Shown here: positions 46,608 to 58,952 of the stretch, one piece after another | How positions within the stretch are numbered: the stretch's first letter is position 1 | Layout of the letters: each line of letters begins with the position of its first letter | Assembly (NCBI GenBank): GCA_003999685.1 | Contig: CP021227.1 | Location: 248,001-312,000, forward strand | Length of the DNA: 64,000 nt | Origin: Taiwanofungus camphoratus | Lineage: Eukaryota > Basidiomycota > Agaricomycetes > Polyporales > Taiwanofungaceae | Reading direction: 5' to 3' | Translations under genes and position numbers: made by a program | The notes under the pieces: model-generated | Told to the model about the DNA's origin: nothing | Database searches by the model: none | The model's input: only the letters and a program-made list of their open reading frames with translations

Positions 46608-49553
46608 GCTTCAATCTCGTTGGTGGGGGGCAGAACCAATGGATTATAGAGCTAGCTGTGGTATGGTCCAGGAGAGCGTCAGCTTCGGATCCTGGGATCC
46701 CGCTAGGATCTGAACAAAGTAACTAACAATCGGACCTAGAGCGCTACCACATTTCCTATGTCCTTATGCCCTTCTAGGCAGTTCTGTCAAATGAGATAAA
46801 CTTTCCAAACCGGCAGCAATTCTCAGTCGCGGACCACTTTCTCGAATGGCATGTGTGGACAGCCTCGTTCAATTTGAGATCGGATATACTTATGGTCCAT
46901 ATCGCTCATCGAGTCAAACCATCCCAATTAGTGCTGGGACGTCTCGGGGACAACCAGGAAGCAGACCGAAGCAAACTTTTGACTTGGTGAAAGGTCTCGG
47001 AACTCGAAAGTAAAGTCCATGTGCAGTACGCTCCATATGTTCTCGTGCTTCATGAAGTCAGGAAATTGCCCGCGTTCATCACCACCTAGCCATTCATTCG
47101 GAGCCGCTTATGCAATGTGCTGCGCGCGCAGGAACGCACTGCGTGGAGGGGGGGCGCTATGCGATATTTACCGTTCATGAACATCCGTCCGTCGCGACTA
47201 AGGTATCGGATTTAGCGATAATGCCAGGATATGCATATGCTCTGCCAGCGGAGTCCTATGACCAGAGTCCGCTGAGCGCTTCGAAGACATCCAGCGCAAT
47301 CAAGATGTTATCAAGGTCCGGCATCACCTAGTCGAGATGGCTTTCCGTTACAGCGAACGACCGAGCGCTCGATCGGGAGTTTGTTTTATGTGGAGGACAG
47401 CATTGGCCAAAGCGATAGCAAACGTCCTCAAAGTAAGTATGTACTTGCAGCATGCCAACCAACGCCCGCCGGGTAAAGGGTGGCCCCGATCACCCCAAAC
47501 CCACAGTGCACCGCTATGTGGCAGGAAGGCCTTTACAAGTTCCTTCCTATATGTCCCAAGCACCTGGCAGATCTTTCAAAGGTGTACAACAAGGCGTCGA
47601 TATTGACTGCTACGTTCATGACATTGTCTCTACAGTTGGGATCCGTTCCAAGTCGTGTATCACTTGCGGAAGTACGCGGGTCTCTATCATGACCATACTG
47701 CACCATCCTCAGCCGAATCTTAGCACTGCTCCTCACGCAGCACGAGTTTGAGTCTTGAACGATCGTCTAAGCATCATGGAGCTTGTCATCTTGATTTCCT
47801 TCTTGCCTCTTACTCGCTCGCAGCATCCGAGTCAGGGACGTGTCGGCCCGCATGTTTGCGAACTGCTCACCGATCCCCAAGACCTCACCACGAGTCTGAT
47901 TAGTTGTGCACAAGAAGCCGGGAATGCTACCAGTGAGAACCTTAGCTTGAGCCGACGTGCCTTCGCTCTGACTTTGCTTTGAGGGCATGGCTACTATTTG
48001 ATTTGTGTTCGACGTAAGGACGTCGGTGTCCTTCTTTGTAGAAGCCAATGGGTGTCGAAGGTCGGTCCGGTCTGAGACTCGTGTAATCTCTTAACTAACT
48101 CAGAGTGTCGTCTAGCACGCCACTGTCGTTTTGTGTTTCCATCTCTGATGTGAAGTTCCCCGATCAATTCATGCAGTCATCGTCGTGTGATTGCGGTCGT
48201 TTCTGACAATAGAGAGCGCCATTCCGCGAGACGCTGGTTGGCAGAAGTCTGGAATGATAACCAGAAATCTAGCCGCCAGCTTGCATGACTGTCTAATGTC
48301 AAATAGTCCGTTACAGACTAGTGGATGCTGGAGTTCCTCACAGGTCCCGGCAACTCTCATCAAGAGTCGTTTGTCCACACTTTACAGGAAATTCCGCCTT
48401 GACGACATCCAGCGCTTTCTTCTCGATCACCCGATGTTTTTGAGGTCTGCCGCATAATATCCCTCATGCGATTTGTCTTTGTATGTCGTAACAAAATGCC
48501 GAAGGTCTTCTGGTGGAAAAGGAATTTCAGCAGCGGTCTACCTGTACTCCTACCTCAAGGCACAGTCGCATCCTGACCACAATCCGGTGACCACAATCCG
48601 GTGACCACATGAACCTCCGCGTAGACTTCCAGTGTTGCCCGTCCGTGGGTAGCTCATTACACGCCGAATCTGCAGAAACTGACACTGAGCAAACACGGCA
48701 ACTTGGCATACTTCCGGCCTCCCGGTCCGAGTGTTGGTTTGGTCATGTGCATCGCGTCACGAGCGGCATGCCGTACAACCTTCCGCTGGAATTGGCTTTG
48801 GGGTGCGACAAGTTTTCCTTTTCTCCTCTAGAGGACTGCGCGTGTCAAGAGATGCTGTGACTTTGACATTCTGATCTGTCCACTCGATGCGTCCAACTTC
48901 GACCCACAGTCCATGTGTTCTGGCATGTCTTGTTCATGATCCATGATGCTTGCCTCATTTTTCACTTTGACAATGGGGTGCTTCATTGCAAAGACTCGTG
49001 CTTTTCAGGACAGCAGGTCATGCCCCAGTCCTACCCGCCGTGTGTTGCTTATCCGTTTTCTTTTCCTTCCAGAATTTCCCGTGGCCGTTAAAGCTATAGG
49101 TCTTTGTTGATGTGATCCTAAATCCTCGGGCGCACGGATTACGAGTTTCTGTCCCAACTGTCGTACGTGATCTGAATGATATTTCCCTCATGAAATTTAG
49201 TGAGATGATTGTCACAGTTCAGTACATCTGGAATAGACTGAAGGGCACAGTACAATGTGTTCACTGTTGCCCCTCCACAGCGCAATGAATCTAATCTGAC
49301 TTCGTATATAAGCGGATCTTACATAACATTTTCGATTCTTAAACATTTTTCCAGAAAGGTAACAGGCCTTGAGCTCAGTGAGCCAAGCATCACCGTCCTT
49401 TTTTTCCGACACGATTATATTGCATTTCAGCGTGATAGTAGCAATTCAACTAATGGGTTTTAGAAATCGTGCATGTCTGCATATGAACGACAATATGCAA
49501 GCCTAGATGAAAAAAAGCGCTGAGAAATAGGCGGTGACTTAATCCTCGCTACT
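46608..49553. other. 2.9-kb region with no supportable gene
   Basis: Contains many frames of 60-100 codons on both strands (47110-47751, 48191-48457, 48609-48860), none with a domain or an exon chain I can defend. A 14-bp unit is tandemly repeated at 48577-48609. The left part must hold the HMG gene promoter. Confidence 0.4.
48577..48609 (+). repeat. Short tandem repeat, 14-bp unit
   Basis: CCACAATCCGGTGA occurs twice in tandem, followed by five bases of a third copy. Confidence 0.85.
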
Positions 49554-50847
49554 TTATGGTGGCCCCACAAACATCATGAAACCATCCCCGTCGGGCGCTG
49601 GCTCTAACCCCCTGAAGAAAGCTCTATCACCCAAATAGTCTATTCTTCTCAATCCATCTTCGTCTCCGGGAATTCGTCCGCCTACCATGGTCGTCACCCT
49701 CTGCCAATACGCTCGATAAGTCTGGTCCTTCCTCTGCTCTGAAAGAGCGTCCACCTCTTCTTGCGTCATGCGCTCTTCAAAGTTCGCAATGCAGGCATTT
49801 AGAACATCTCTTATCAGCACCGGCAGACTGGGATGGTGGGGGACCACGATAAAAGGCCACGGAAACCTCGGAAGTGTATCATCTGCAAGCGCCGTGATGT
49901 GTAAACCTGTGATGGCCGGGTATGTCGCAGGCTGAGCGCCGTTTGGTCCAGCTGAATAGAACGGGACATGCCAAGGTTCGCGATCACCGGGCACTGGAGG
50001 CATCTCGCCGAGAAGGACGAGTGGTTCGTGTAATCGTAAGTCGAACAGTATCGGCGGCTTCCCGATGGGGCGATGCCGGAGGAACGGATTCAATTGTATT
50101 TCTGATGCCGGCGGAGGAGGGTGCGGCGATGAGGGGGGTGTAGGCCAAAGAGAGGGCCGCGGTGGGAGCGCTGGATGCTGAACGCGGGGGATCCAGTTTT
50201 CCGGATGCGGTTCTCCTGCGGTATCCACAAGGCTACTAAACAGTTCTTCTATTTCTCGGTGACTGAGATTGCGTGGCACAGTCCGTGGTGCTTTAGACAT
50301 TTTCATCGGTAAGTGCTTACGCATGTGTAAGGAATGAGGCCTGCACATGCTTACTGGCGTTGTTGACTACAACATCGTTGATGCACGGGCGTGCCCAATA
50401 ACCGTACGCTCTCCATTCTGCTGGGCTGACAATTCGTCGTTCTCCGTGTAGCGAGGGCCAATTCTTAGCACTTTCTTGCTGGTCCTCTCTCCTTCCTAGA
50501 TGATGTCCGATTACGTTACATTTACCGTACATTGACAGAAGCCAGACTTGCAGACAATGAGACACACCGAACCAACGCTTCCAACGCTTCCTGTTCAGAA
50601 ATGAGAGTAATGATCCGGACGATTCCCGCTCGAACGGGTCGTCTGCTACGTACTTCTTTTTTCTTCCTTCTTTCGTCTGCGGAGTATGCCATTGCTGCTG
50701 TATATGAGGTATGACAGGCCGTCTTGGTTGACGTATGGGTGGCAAGGCGAATAAATCTGCTCCAGGAGAGGGCACCCACGGTTGGCTAGGGTCGACCTTG
50801 TGTAGACTGAGTATTGCATTATCGGGCCACGTCCGGTACTGGTCCAT
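49554..50847 (-). CDS. DUF6699-domain protein
   Basis: The 3' exon (about 49554-50306) contains NPFLRHRPIGKPPILFDLRL, AITGLHITA, FPWPFIVVPHHPSLPVLIRD and VLNACIANFEERM, matching the pattern of DUF6699 (an agaricomycete-expanded domain that starts with LxxDLR and ends with VTVxDVLxAI). Its function is unknown. Upstream exons start at ATG 50845-50847 (MDQYRTWPDNAILSLHKVDP) and give WVPSPGADLFALPPI, a Lys-rich patch and NWPSLHGERRIVSPAEWRAY. I join them into one gene, but MKMSKAPRTVPRNLSHREIE near 50300 could be the start of a separate one. Confidence 0.65.
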
Positions 50848-51780
50848 AGAAGCAAATCTATTTCAACTCAAGAATGTTGAGGCAACTCGAACAAGGGATT
50901 CAAAGATAGATGAATCCAACTGCAAGTTTTTACTCCCTCACTCTGCTAACAGGGCAGAGTTCAGGCACCTCGAGGCTAGGGCATGCGCAAACAACGCCTC
51001 TGAATGCACGGCTTATCAGCGTGATCAGTGGCTCAATCCATGCACAGAGGATCCTGGACATCTCTTGCTGTCTTAGGAGAAAACATGGCAAGTACAAGAA
51101 GGCGCCCTTGAGCTATAGTTGGTGATTGTCTGGAACGTGTTGCGTCTTGTTGATGAAAGCGACGTGGAAGACAGTGCATTGTCAAGCTGGCACTGAATCT
51201 GCAGGTGAGGTCCTGAGAACTTGAAACATATCCCTTATGACTTCATCTACAAAGATGACATACCCATGCATCACATCAGTGATGTATTAACATCAAAATG
51301 TGCTTATCAACAAGTTTTTTAATAAAAAGGCTCCTGGACTCCCATCACTGCTGACCTGTGGTTGACAGCTACAAAGCCCATTGACAGATGCAACAGAACA
51401 TAAATGATGATGACTCCAGAGTCTGAGAATAGGCTTATGGGATTTGATGTTTCAACTCTGATTGGGATATTATAAAAAATCATGACTCTGGTGGAAGCCA
51501 GTTGATGTGAAGCCAATTCAAAGGAACAAAACTGATGCCTGTCATTACAAGCTGATGACTGATTCACAAGTTCATCAGAATTAAATAAAACGACTTGCTA
51601 CTTCAGCCTCATTTGCATATTAAATGCAGGATGTACATTAAGTGACAGACCCCTGTGTGACAATATGCAAAGTACTGCAATCATACAATGGCAAGAATTA
51701 CTTTTGAGTGGTCATGGCTGAAACAAGCTTAATAATGGGTCAACAATGAAAGAGTGAACAGGGACACCCTTTACCTTCAA
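50848..51780. other. Intergenic region, mostly CpG-depleted
   Basis: Between the DUF6699 start and the 3' end of the glycosylase gene. From about 51180 the sequence changes: AT-rich, full of TG and CA, and almost without CpG. No gene or terminal repeat is visible in it. Confidence 0.6.
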
Positions 51781-52755
51781 CTAGTTCATGCTAGGCTCCA
51801 TTAGGGTCTTAGGGTCTTGAACTGTCTCCACTTCAATGATCCTTGCCTGTATTTCCTCTTCCTTTATTCCACCATTTTCTTTGAGCCAATTTTTCAAGAT
51901 ACATTCACTTTTTCTTCCACTCCCTCCCTTGCATCCCTTACACCTCCTTCCATGGCCAACCATGAGGACATGAAGCCCGTATTTCAGATCATTTGGTATT
52001 CTGAGGTCTAGATGTGCCTGTGCCGTGATTCTGTCTGCTTTACTCGGGACCCAGCCCAGAAGCTTCGACAATCGAAAGACGTGCGTATCCACAGGAAATG
52101 ACGAGCGCCCGAGACAGAAGAGAAGGACACACGAAGCGGTCTTTGGTCCTACACCATCATAGGAGACCAACTCCTCCATCACCTTTTCGTTGGATACGGT
52201 CTCCGTATTGCCCTCGTTTCCCTCATCCTTGATGACTCCGGCGAGGTGCTGCAAAGAATAGTCACCGTGTCGCTCCTTCACTTCCTGGAGGATCTTCTGG
52301 ATGACACTCGCTTTCTTGTTAGCAAGTCCGCCCATCTTGATTGCTTCCACGATCTTCGCTTTGGGCGCCTGCGCGATTGCAGCAAAGTTATTTCGTCCGA
52401 AGCACTGATCGAGACTGTGCTTGGCAGCTGTGGAATTGCGCGAGCTGGTGTTTTGACTCAAGATTGTTCCGATGAGAGACTCAAGCACGTTTGGGACACT
52501 TCCACATGTGTCTGCAGAGTTATTGGTTTCCGAAGGTGTGGTGCGTTGCCAGGCAATGGTGGGATGTTCTCGTGCCAACAGAGCGTGCACCTGGGACGCT
52601 TCCGTCGCTGTGGGATGCATAAAATCTGGGAAAGGCGATTCAAGCGCATGAGAAGCAAGGAGTTTAAGCTTTTTGGCTTTGTGCGGCGACGCAGAATCCG
52701 TAACGGAGACTTCAGGTGTTGGCGAACGAGGGCGCTTCAATTTCGGTGGCATCAT
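51781..52755 (-). CDS. HhH-GPD DNA glycosylase, endonuclease III-like
   Basis: A base-excision repair enzyme. One uninterrupted frame starts at MMPPKLKRPRSPTPE with a basic, nuclear-signal-like N-terminus. The HhH-GPD core has PNVLESLIGTILSQNTSSRN, NKKASVIQKILQEV, LVSYDGVGPKTASCVLLF (helix-hairpin-helix with the catalytic-position Lys) and SSFPVDTHVFRLSKLLGWVP (catalytic Asp). Lys plus Asp indicates a bifunctional glycosylase/AP lyase. The C-terminal cysteines (RCKGCKGGSGRKSEC) do not fit the C-x6-C-x2-C-x5-C iron-sulfur pattern of endonuclease III, so a cluster is doubtful. The gene has no introns, unlike its neighbours. Its last 200 coding bases are nearly free of CpG. Confidence 0.88.
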   Translation of the reverse strand: MMPPKLKRPRSPTPEVSVTDSASPHKAKKLKLLASHALESPFPDFMHPTATEASQVHALLAREHPTIAWQRTTPSETNNSADTCGSVPNVLESLIGTILSQNTSSRNSTAAKHSLDQCFGRNNFAAIAQAPKAKIVEAIKMGGLANKKASVIQKILQEVKERHGDYSLQHLAGVIKDEGNEGNTETVSNEKVMEELVSYDGVGPKTASCVLLFCLGRSSFPVDTHVFRLSKLLGWVPSKADRITAQAHLDLRIPNDLKYGLHVLMVGHGRRCKGCKGGSGRKSECILKNWLKENGGIKEEEIQARIIEVETVQDPKTLMEPSMN

Positions 52756-55700
52756 TTGAGCCAAAAAACCTAATAGATAATAAATCAAAAGTAATTGAAA
52801 TCAATGCTAGACAATAAAAGCAATTAGCACCAACCTTGTGATTTAGGAGGAATCTGGAAACTTGGTACTTGTCCGCGACTGGAAAACTGAACTTGTTAAC
52901 CAGCAAGAATGGCGATGTCGATCGCCGATCAGCCACTTCAATTGATCTCCGATTGGCCTCCGCTTTTCGGAGGTTGACCTCGGACACGACTACGTATCTG
53001 GCTCTGTCTGTTTATGTTGCCATAGACGTCTTGGGCGGTATCGTTCTATGATATCAGGAAGGCGACCAAGAGAACTCCGGCAACGGGTGCATCTCATGCA
53101 GGCAGCTTTCCAATTCAACGACTACTGCGCACGCTCTTGACCATCCTCGTCAGCATACTGTGCTTTTGAAATATATATTTCGTCATTCAATGCCAGTGTC
53201 TATTTCCACTTCGCTGATTGCCTCAGATTACGTAGGTCTGATTATCGCAAATTAACCGTTAGGCAGTGTTGCAGAGTTTACTCGTGTTCACTACGGTTGA
53301 CGTAATTACCTAGCGAAGGGTGAAGGGGAGGAGCGACTGATGCATTGATAGTGAGTGATCGAATCTAGTTGACGGTTGAAACATGCACCGTCGGGGTAAG
53401 TAGCTAAGGTTGGTAGCATCGATGACCCACCTTTGATGTCTTATGGTTTATGCGGGGTCCCTCATACTCTGTTTCCGCCGAAATTATTTTCTCGAGTCTC
53501 AGCCGCATTGTAAGGAAAATAATCGATTTATTGGCAGATCAACCATAACCTTGTAGGTCCGAAAGCAACACAAGATGAATACCTTTCCCTACTTCGTTTA
53601 TGCACGTCGCACGACGACTCCGTTTGAGGGGATTCCGACCGCAGCGAATCATACTAGATATGTGCAGGCGCCACCAGTCTAACATATTGATGACCCGAGT
53701 CTTGAGGTATATTAACTCGCGTAGGTAGAACATGCGCTCGCTCCTCCCCGAAGTATGCGCGCATGTTCGGAGAGAAAGAAATCATTACCATTTGGGAAAT
53801 GGGACGGCTGCATTTGGCGATACCGTATCTCCTGCGTTCACCGTCCCCGCAGTGTAATGGTGCCTTTATCCAAATCACCTGCCAGCCAGAGTGCATCCGC
53901 GACGCTATGCACATTCGTCGGCTAGTTTCCTCTCCGGAACATAACGTCGATCATCAGGCCCGAGATAATCGACATTTTAGATAGTGTGATTGCGATAAAC
54001 TGTATTTGTGTGTGGTATCTCTATCCATCCGCGGCGCATGGCGGGTTACACTCCCTCGCGAGCGGGACGGGCGCATCCCAAATGAAATTTGATACGGCAC
54101 TGGCATCAAAAACGGTCATAGTCACCTTTAGTCATCTCCGTCAAAGGAAGTACGGAGAATTATTCTCGAGGATAGTCATATACCCTTTACGAATCTGCCT
54201 CAGGAGTCAAAGCGACAGACCTATACATGGTGTCTGCACTCATGGGCAAGATACCGTAGTCTGACGAGTGACCGCTCAGCGGAGAAGCTAATTGATCCGC
54301 TTGACATGTTAGGCCCTCAGGTCAGTTGCCATGTTGACAAGCTACATGAGTGAGACAATTGTTCAAACACTCCAACATACATGAGACGCCACAATCACAC
54401 AACAATATCGGGTTCGGAATGTTTGCATACAAAGCTCTCCATGACACATCGGGCCGCATTCAGGGCTGGTCTGAGGAAGGATGGAAAGAGATTCACAACT
54501 AGAGGTTGGCATACAAAGTTCATAATTTGAACAGAAATCGGACAGATACACGTTGGAGATATTTCGAGATCCGGGATGAGCGTATCCATAGTCGGGGCGC
54601 AGGATCCGGGAGCATAGTCAGGATGAGCAAGTCTCCACATGACTAGCTCCAGGTTGCCTTTTCAGGCGACAAGGCGAAAGCATGACGAGGCATCGCTATT
54701 CTTTGTTCGGAAAGCATGATGATAGTCGGCCAAAGGCGGGGAACTACGTACGGTGATCCGTACGGCCATCCTGCGTTGTACCGCATGGGATAGCGCTGGA
54801 ATAATCCGCTCGTGCAGAAAATCGGCATTAATTTCCACACAGGACCGTATGGACCGGCCTCGGGTACATGGTGCATGGTCATGAGGTGATTGTAATGCAA
54901 AGGGCCGATGAGAGAGGAATATTCCCAACGCCGACCCAACGCCGATGTACGATATCTATGGCAGTGAGCAGGCGGGAGGAAGCATCCGTTTCGCGTTCGT
55001 GGTGAACGTGGCGAACGTGGCAGACGATTCAGTGACGATCGGATCCGCACAGTTGCACAGCGCACTCTCCGAGGCACCACTTAGGAGTTGCCTTTCTTTG
55101 CTGACCATGGCAATGAGTCAAAGTTCTGGAGAAGGTGAGCGGGTACCGGGGCTCCTCCTGCCAGATCCAGCAAGCGAATGCGCGTGGCATGAGTCGATCC
55201 CCAGATAATCCGATACACTCAGATATTTGTCATGTCGAACTTTGAGAAACGTAGTTATCGCCCGCTGTTACGAATATTGACGGCACGAGGTACACGACAA
55301 AGTTGTATCCGGTGCATCTCGGGTAATAACGTGAGATGGACTAGAGCGCGAGTCATGGCTCGTTCGTTATCAGTCGCGGCATGCTCAAGGGACATCCACG
55401 ATGAACAGAACCAGATCCCAAGTACATTTGGGACGTTTGACTAGGTATGAGTGGTCGGCATAAAAGGGGAAAAGGGGAAAAAGGGTACGCGCAAGGGGGC
55501 TAGCACGGGACTTTATCGAGGTGTGCACTTACTGAGATAACGGCATATGAGAAGGTCAGAGGACAATAAGGAGTGACAGATATGGGACGGGCGCTCGGGA
55601 GCAGGAACCGCGGAAGACGACACAAACAATAAGATGCGTAGCTGGAGCAGATGGCTTGATGGACAGAAGAAAGTCCTCTCTGTTTGAAGATATTTGGCTA

Positions 55701-56034
55701 CACAATGGAACTGGCTGACTAGTTTAGGTTTAGATCTCTCTGTGCATCCGGAAATGGCAAGACAATGAAGGACATCTGGAGTGAGATCTAGTCGAAGGGG
55801 GTCCTTCAGCACACAGCAGAGCGGTCATATCATCTAGACTATAAAGACACATGTGTCCGTATTGTCTTGACCTCCGTCCGCCTCTCGTGCAATTGTTCTC
55901 CTCGGGGCCTCTGAGCGACCTAACAATCATCATCCTGACGCAAACAGGAGCGCCTCCTTTTGTTTAGCCTCGAGGGAGGTTACCTCGCGTTATCAAATAA
56001 TACACGCCCATCTTCTCCATTCACGAGAACAATC
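52756..56034. other. 3.3-kb region with no supportable gene
   Basis: The longest frame is 54643-55080 on the minus strand (145 codons, aromatic-rich middle such as SLIGPLHYNHLMTMHHVPEA); an adjacent frame at 54395-54640 is shifted. No domain was recognised. It may be a decayed gene or chance. The right end should contain the promoter of the second HMG gene. Confidence 0.4.
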
Positions 56035-57782
56035 ATGCCTGCATACCGCACCCGCGACACATCCACCACCAGAAGTGAGTGAATGTGCCATTGAGCGCGG
56101 CTGATAATAGTGAAATCATTGTACTCACCACCACAATGCGACATCTGACAGCACTCGAAGTCTCGACGGACGTACCACCTCCCCCGACAGTCGCTATCAT
56201 TTCCCCGACGCCCCGCGCATTCACCTTCCCTATCAATGACGCTCCCTTCGCCTCGCCGTCCAGTTCACCTTTCGAGCCCGATTTGAAATCCGCCACACCA
56301 CCACCAGCTCGCACACTTTCACCTACATCATCCATCGGATCTGATTCATCTTCTGTTCTTTCCACACCCACATCACGTTCCTCGCAGGCTTCGCACAAGC
56401 GTCGTAGATCGACCGCCAGCGATATCGGGGAGCGTCGACCGAAGAAGGGCGACGAGGACTACATTAAGCGTCCAGAGAACGCGTTCATCCTCTTCCGACG
56501 CAAGTGCTGCGAGGAGCGTCAAGCACAGGACGATGCAGATGACAACGCGTCAGGGCCAGTCAAGAAGCAGCGCCAGGCAGACTTGTCGAAGACCATCAGC
56601 CAGCAATGGAAGACCCTGTCATCGGAGGAGCGCCAGTACTGGGAGGGACTCGCGAAGGAGAAGAAGAAGGAGCATGAGGCGATGTACCCAAATTATGTCT
56701 ATCGGCCTCAGCGGGTGAAGGACAAGGCGAAAGCGAAGAAAGGGAAGGGAAGGAAGGCCGACGGAGAAGGGGAGACAGATGCAGACAGCATTTCGTTTAT
56801 TCTTCCAGTTCCATCTCCTCCCCGCAGTCTCAGCCGCGATAATGGTCACAGCGGTAGGGGCCATGCTCGTCGAGCTGTGTCTGCGCCGACGCCACCGCCA
56901 CAATATCAGACGATTCAACTCCCCACCGTCTACATGCCATCATGTCCTACATCGCCATCACTCGTCCCGAGGATCAGCCGGCGTTCACCGCATATACCTC
57001 CTCCCACCGACTCAGATCCGCTGATGCACTTCGAGAACTTACCAAATGATACACTCTTCCCGCCATCATTCCATCAACCGTCCATGTACGAGACGAATGT
57101 CCCTGTAAGCCTTTTCCCTTACCTTATTTCACCAAGCCGTGGACTGATTGACCTCGATTATTAGTCCCACGAGCTACTACAGAACATGTTCCAGGTAGCC
57201 GAGCACGCCGCTGTAGATAAGAGCAGCAATTCTCTTTTGCATTCTCTGATGATACCTCAAGAGTCTTCGACGATGCCATCAAGTATGCAGTCGCCTGCAG
57301 AGTCGATAGTGTCAAGTCAGTTCATGTCACCTGTTGAGTCTTACGCATCGCAGCTGTCACCGTCATCTCCGCAAAGCATGCCGTTCAGTCCTTCGGAGTC
57401 GCTCTCTATGATGTCACTGTCAATAGCCAATCATCAGAGCGACCGCCACACCGACGGCATCCCAGAGAATGTGGGCTCGAATATGCAGCCAAGTGAGATG
57501 TCCTATTCGTCGTTCTCGTGGCAGAATGAGCAGTCGCTGTGGCCGGAAGACACGATGCTTCCCGATGACTTCGACCTCAGCGCAATTCCGCCCATAGAGC
57601 TCGGCATATCAAAATTTGACGGAGAGATGCAGCTGGCCGCATTATCATCCGGGGTTGCGACAACCTGCGAGTTCGAAGGCGGGAACTTCGTTTCGATGGC
57701 GGGAGAACACGACCTTCACGATGCAAACCCTGGACACGACCCATTCGCGATGTTCAGTTACGATGACAACATGACCTGGTGA
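56035..57782 (+). CDS. HMG-box transcription factor (second of two)
   Basis: The ATG at 56035 gives MPAYRTRDTSTTR; an intron (about 56075-56152) leads to LEVSTDVPPPPTVAI and a Ser/Pro-rich stretch. The HMG box (about 56455-56720) reads DYIKRPENAFILFRRKCCEE, then KKQRQADLSKTISQQWKTLS, SEERQYWEGLAKEKKKEHEA and MYPNYVYRPQRVKDKAKAKK, a complete three-helix box with a basic tail. A 60-nt intron (about 57104-57163) joins NVP to SHELLQNMFQVAEH. The C-terminal half is Ser/Met/Pro-rich and ends in an acidic-aromatic tail (MFSYDDNMTW), plausibly an activation region. It differs clearly from the box at 44.7-46.6 kb, so the two are not a recent duplicate pair. Confidence 0.9.
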
Positions 57783-58480
57783 TGACGCTGTCGACGTACG
57801 CAGGCGTGCGTTGACGAACCTTACGGACTTTGTAACAAAATCACTGGCTCTTTTCCTTGGAGTCTCGCTGTTGTACCTGCCTTCCGTCGTTGGAGAACGC
57901 TTGTCTGTAAATATGGGCTGTTGTATGCATCGTTTACAGTCATTGTTGTATTCCACTTACCTTGTTAACATTTCTATCAACATCATGTCTATACACCGGC
58001 AACTCACATTATTATCACTACCCGTCCACATATCCCCTCCACCTACCGAGCGATTGATACCCCCCCTCTCACTCGCGCCACCTCCCCTCCCCCTTCACTA
58101 CTTATCACATTATTTGGTACTTACTTCGTCAGGAGTGTTCTCCATCCACAGTTCAGCACGAATGCAAGGATTTGACAGAGCTATAGAAGATCTATGATAG
58201 AATAAACATGGCCGTCAGCCAGTACGTAGACCAAGACGGTGAGGCAAACGCATTGATGCACGTGATTCTTCGGACCACGTATTATTCTCAAATTATTCTT
58301 CAAGGCCCAGAGAAAGCATTTGTAGGCAGCCTCTTGTTCTATCAATGTGCATTGTACATATACAGCTGTGTTCGTGTCAATCCGTCGGACGAGCTGCCAA
58401 AAATCTCTTTAAAGTAGGCGTTTGTGCTGCACTACGGCGGAGGGCCAACATATACAGCGAACGTTATGTTGTGCCCCAAG
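57783..58480. other. Region downstream of second HMG gene
   Basis: 3' UTR of the HMG gene and then intergenic DNA. An open frame at 57811-58197 is pyrimidine-rich and reads like non-coding 3' sequence. Confidence 0.4.
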
Positions 58481-58952
58481 CAGGACCACCGCCAATCCCT
58501 ATAAGAGCTTTGATCCCGAACATAACCTTTTTCGGTGGTCCGAGCATAGGCAATTTCGGTAATTTTGCACATAACCTTGACCAAAAATGGTCATTTTCGG
58601 TTAAAAATGGGATCGAACCTCCAAAAAAGCGATTTGCCTGCCATTTTTGCCTCTCAAAATGGATTCGGCGGTGTTGGAGCACCACCCTATTTTTCCCCGA
58701 AAAAATCTTTTTATATCGGCACCTGACCGAAAGCATGACTGTAATGGCTGTCTTCATGTCCGGAATCCCCCCATTTCGGTGGTTAGGCACCGGACCTCCC
58801 ATTTATCGGTCCATTTTCGGTGATTTTTGGCACCCAACAATGCGCCCCTGCGGGCCAGAAATTCGGTTATCTGAATCGAACATTTCGGCTTCCAGGCCCC
58901 CATTTTCGATGTTTTGGGATCAAAGCTCGTATAGGGATTGGCGGTGGTCCTG
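58481..58952. mobile_element. 472-bp inverted-repeat element, hAT-like MITE
   Basis: The left end CAGGACCACCGCCAATCCCT continues TATAAGAGCTTTGATCCC; the right end is its inverse with only one or two differences, so terminal repeats exceed 35 bp and weaker similarity extends inwards (repeated TTTTCGG blocks). It is flanked by CCCCAAG on both sides (58474-58480 and 58953-58959), a 7-bp duplication. CAGG...CCTG ends with a 7-8 bp duplication suggest the hAT superfamily. No coding capacity. The interior is rich in TTTCGG and ATTTTCGG words. Confidence 0.78.

Noticed and set aside
54395-55080. Two adjacent minus-strand frames (145 and 81 codons) that could be one gene
   Set aside because: They are in different frames with no convincing splice sites between, and no domain was recognised.
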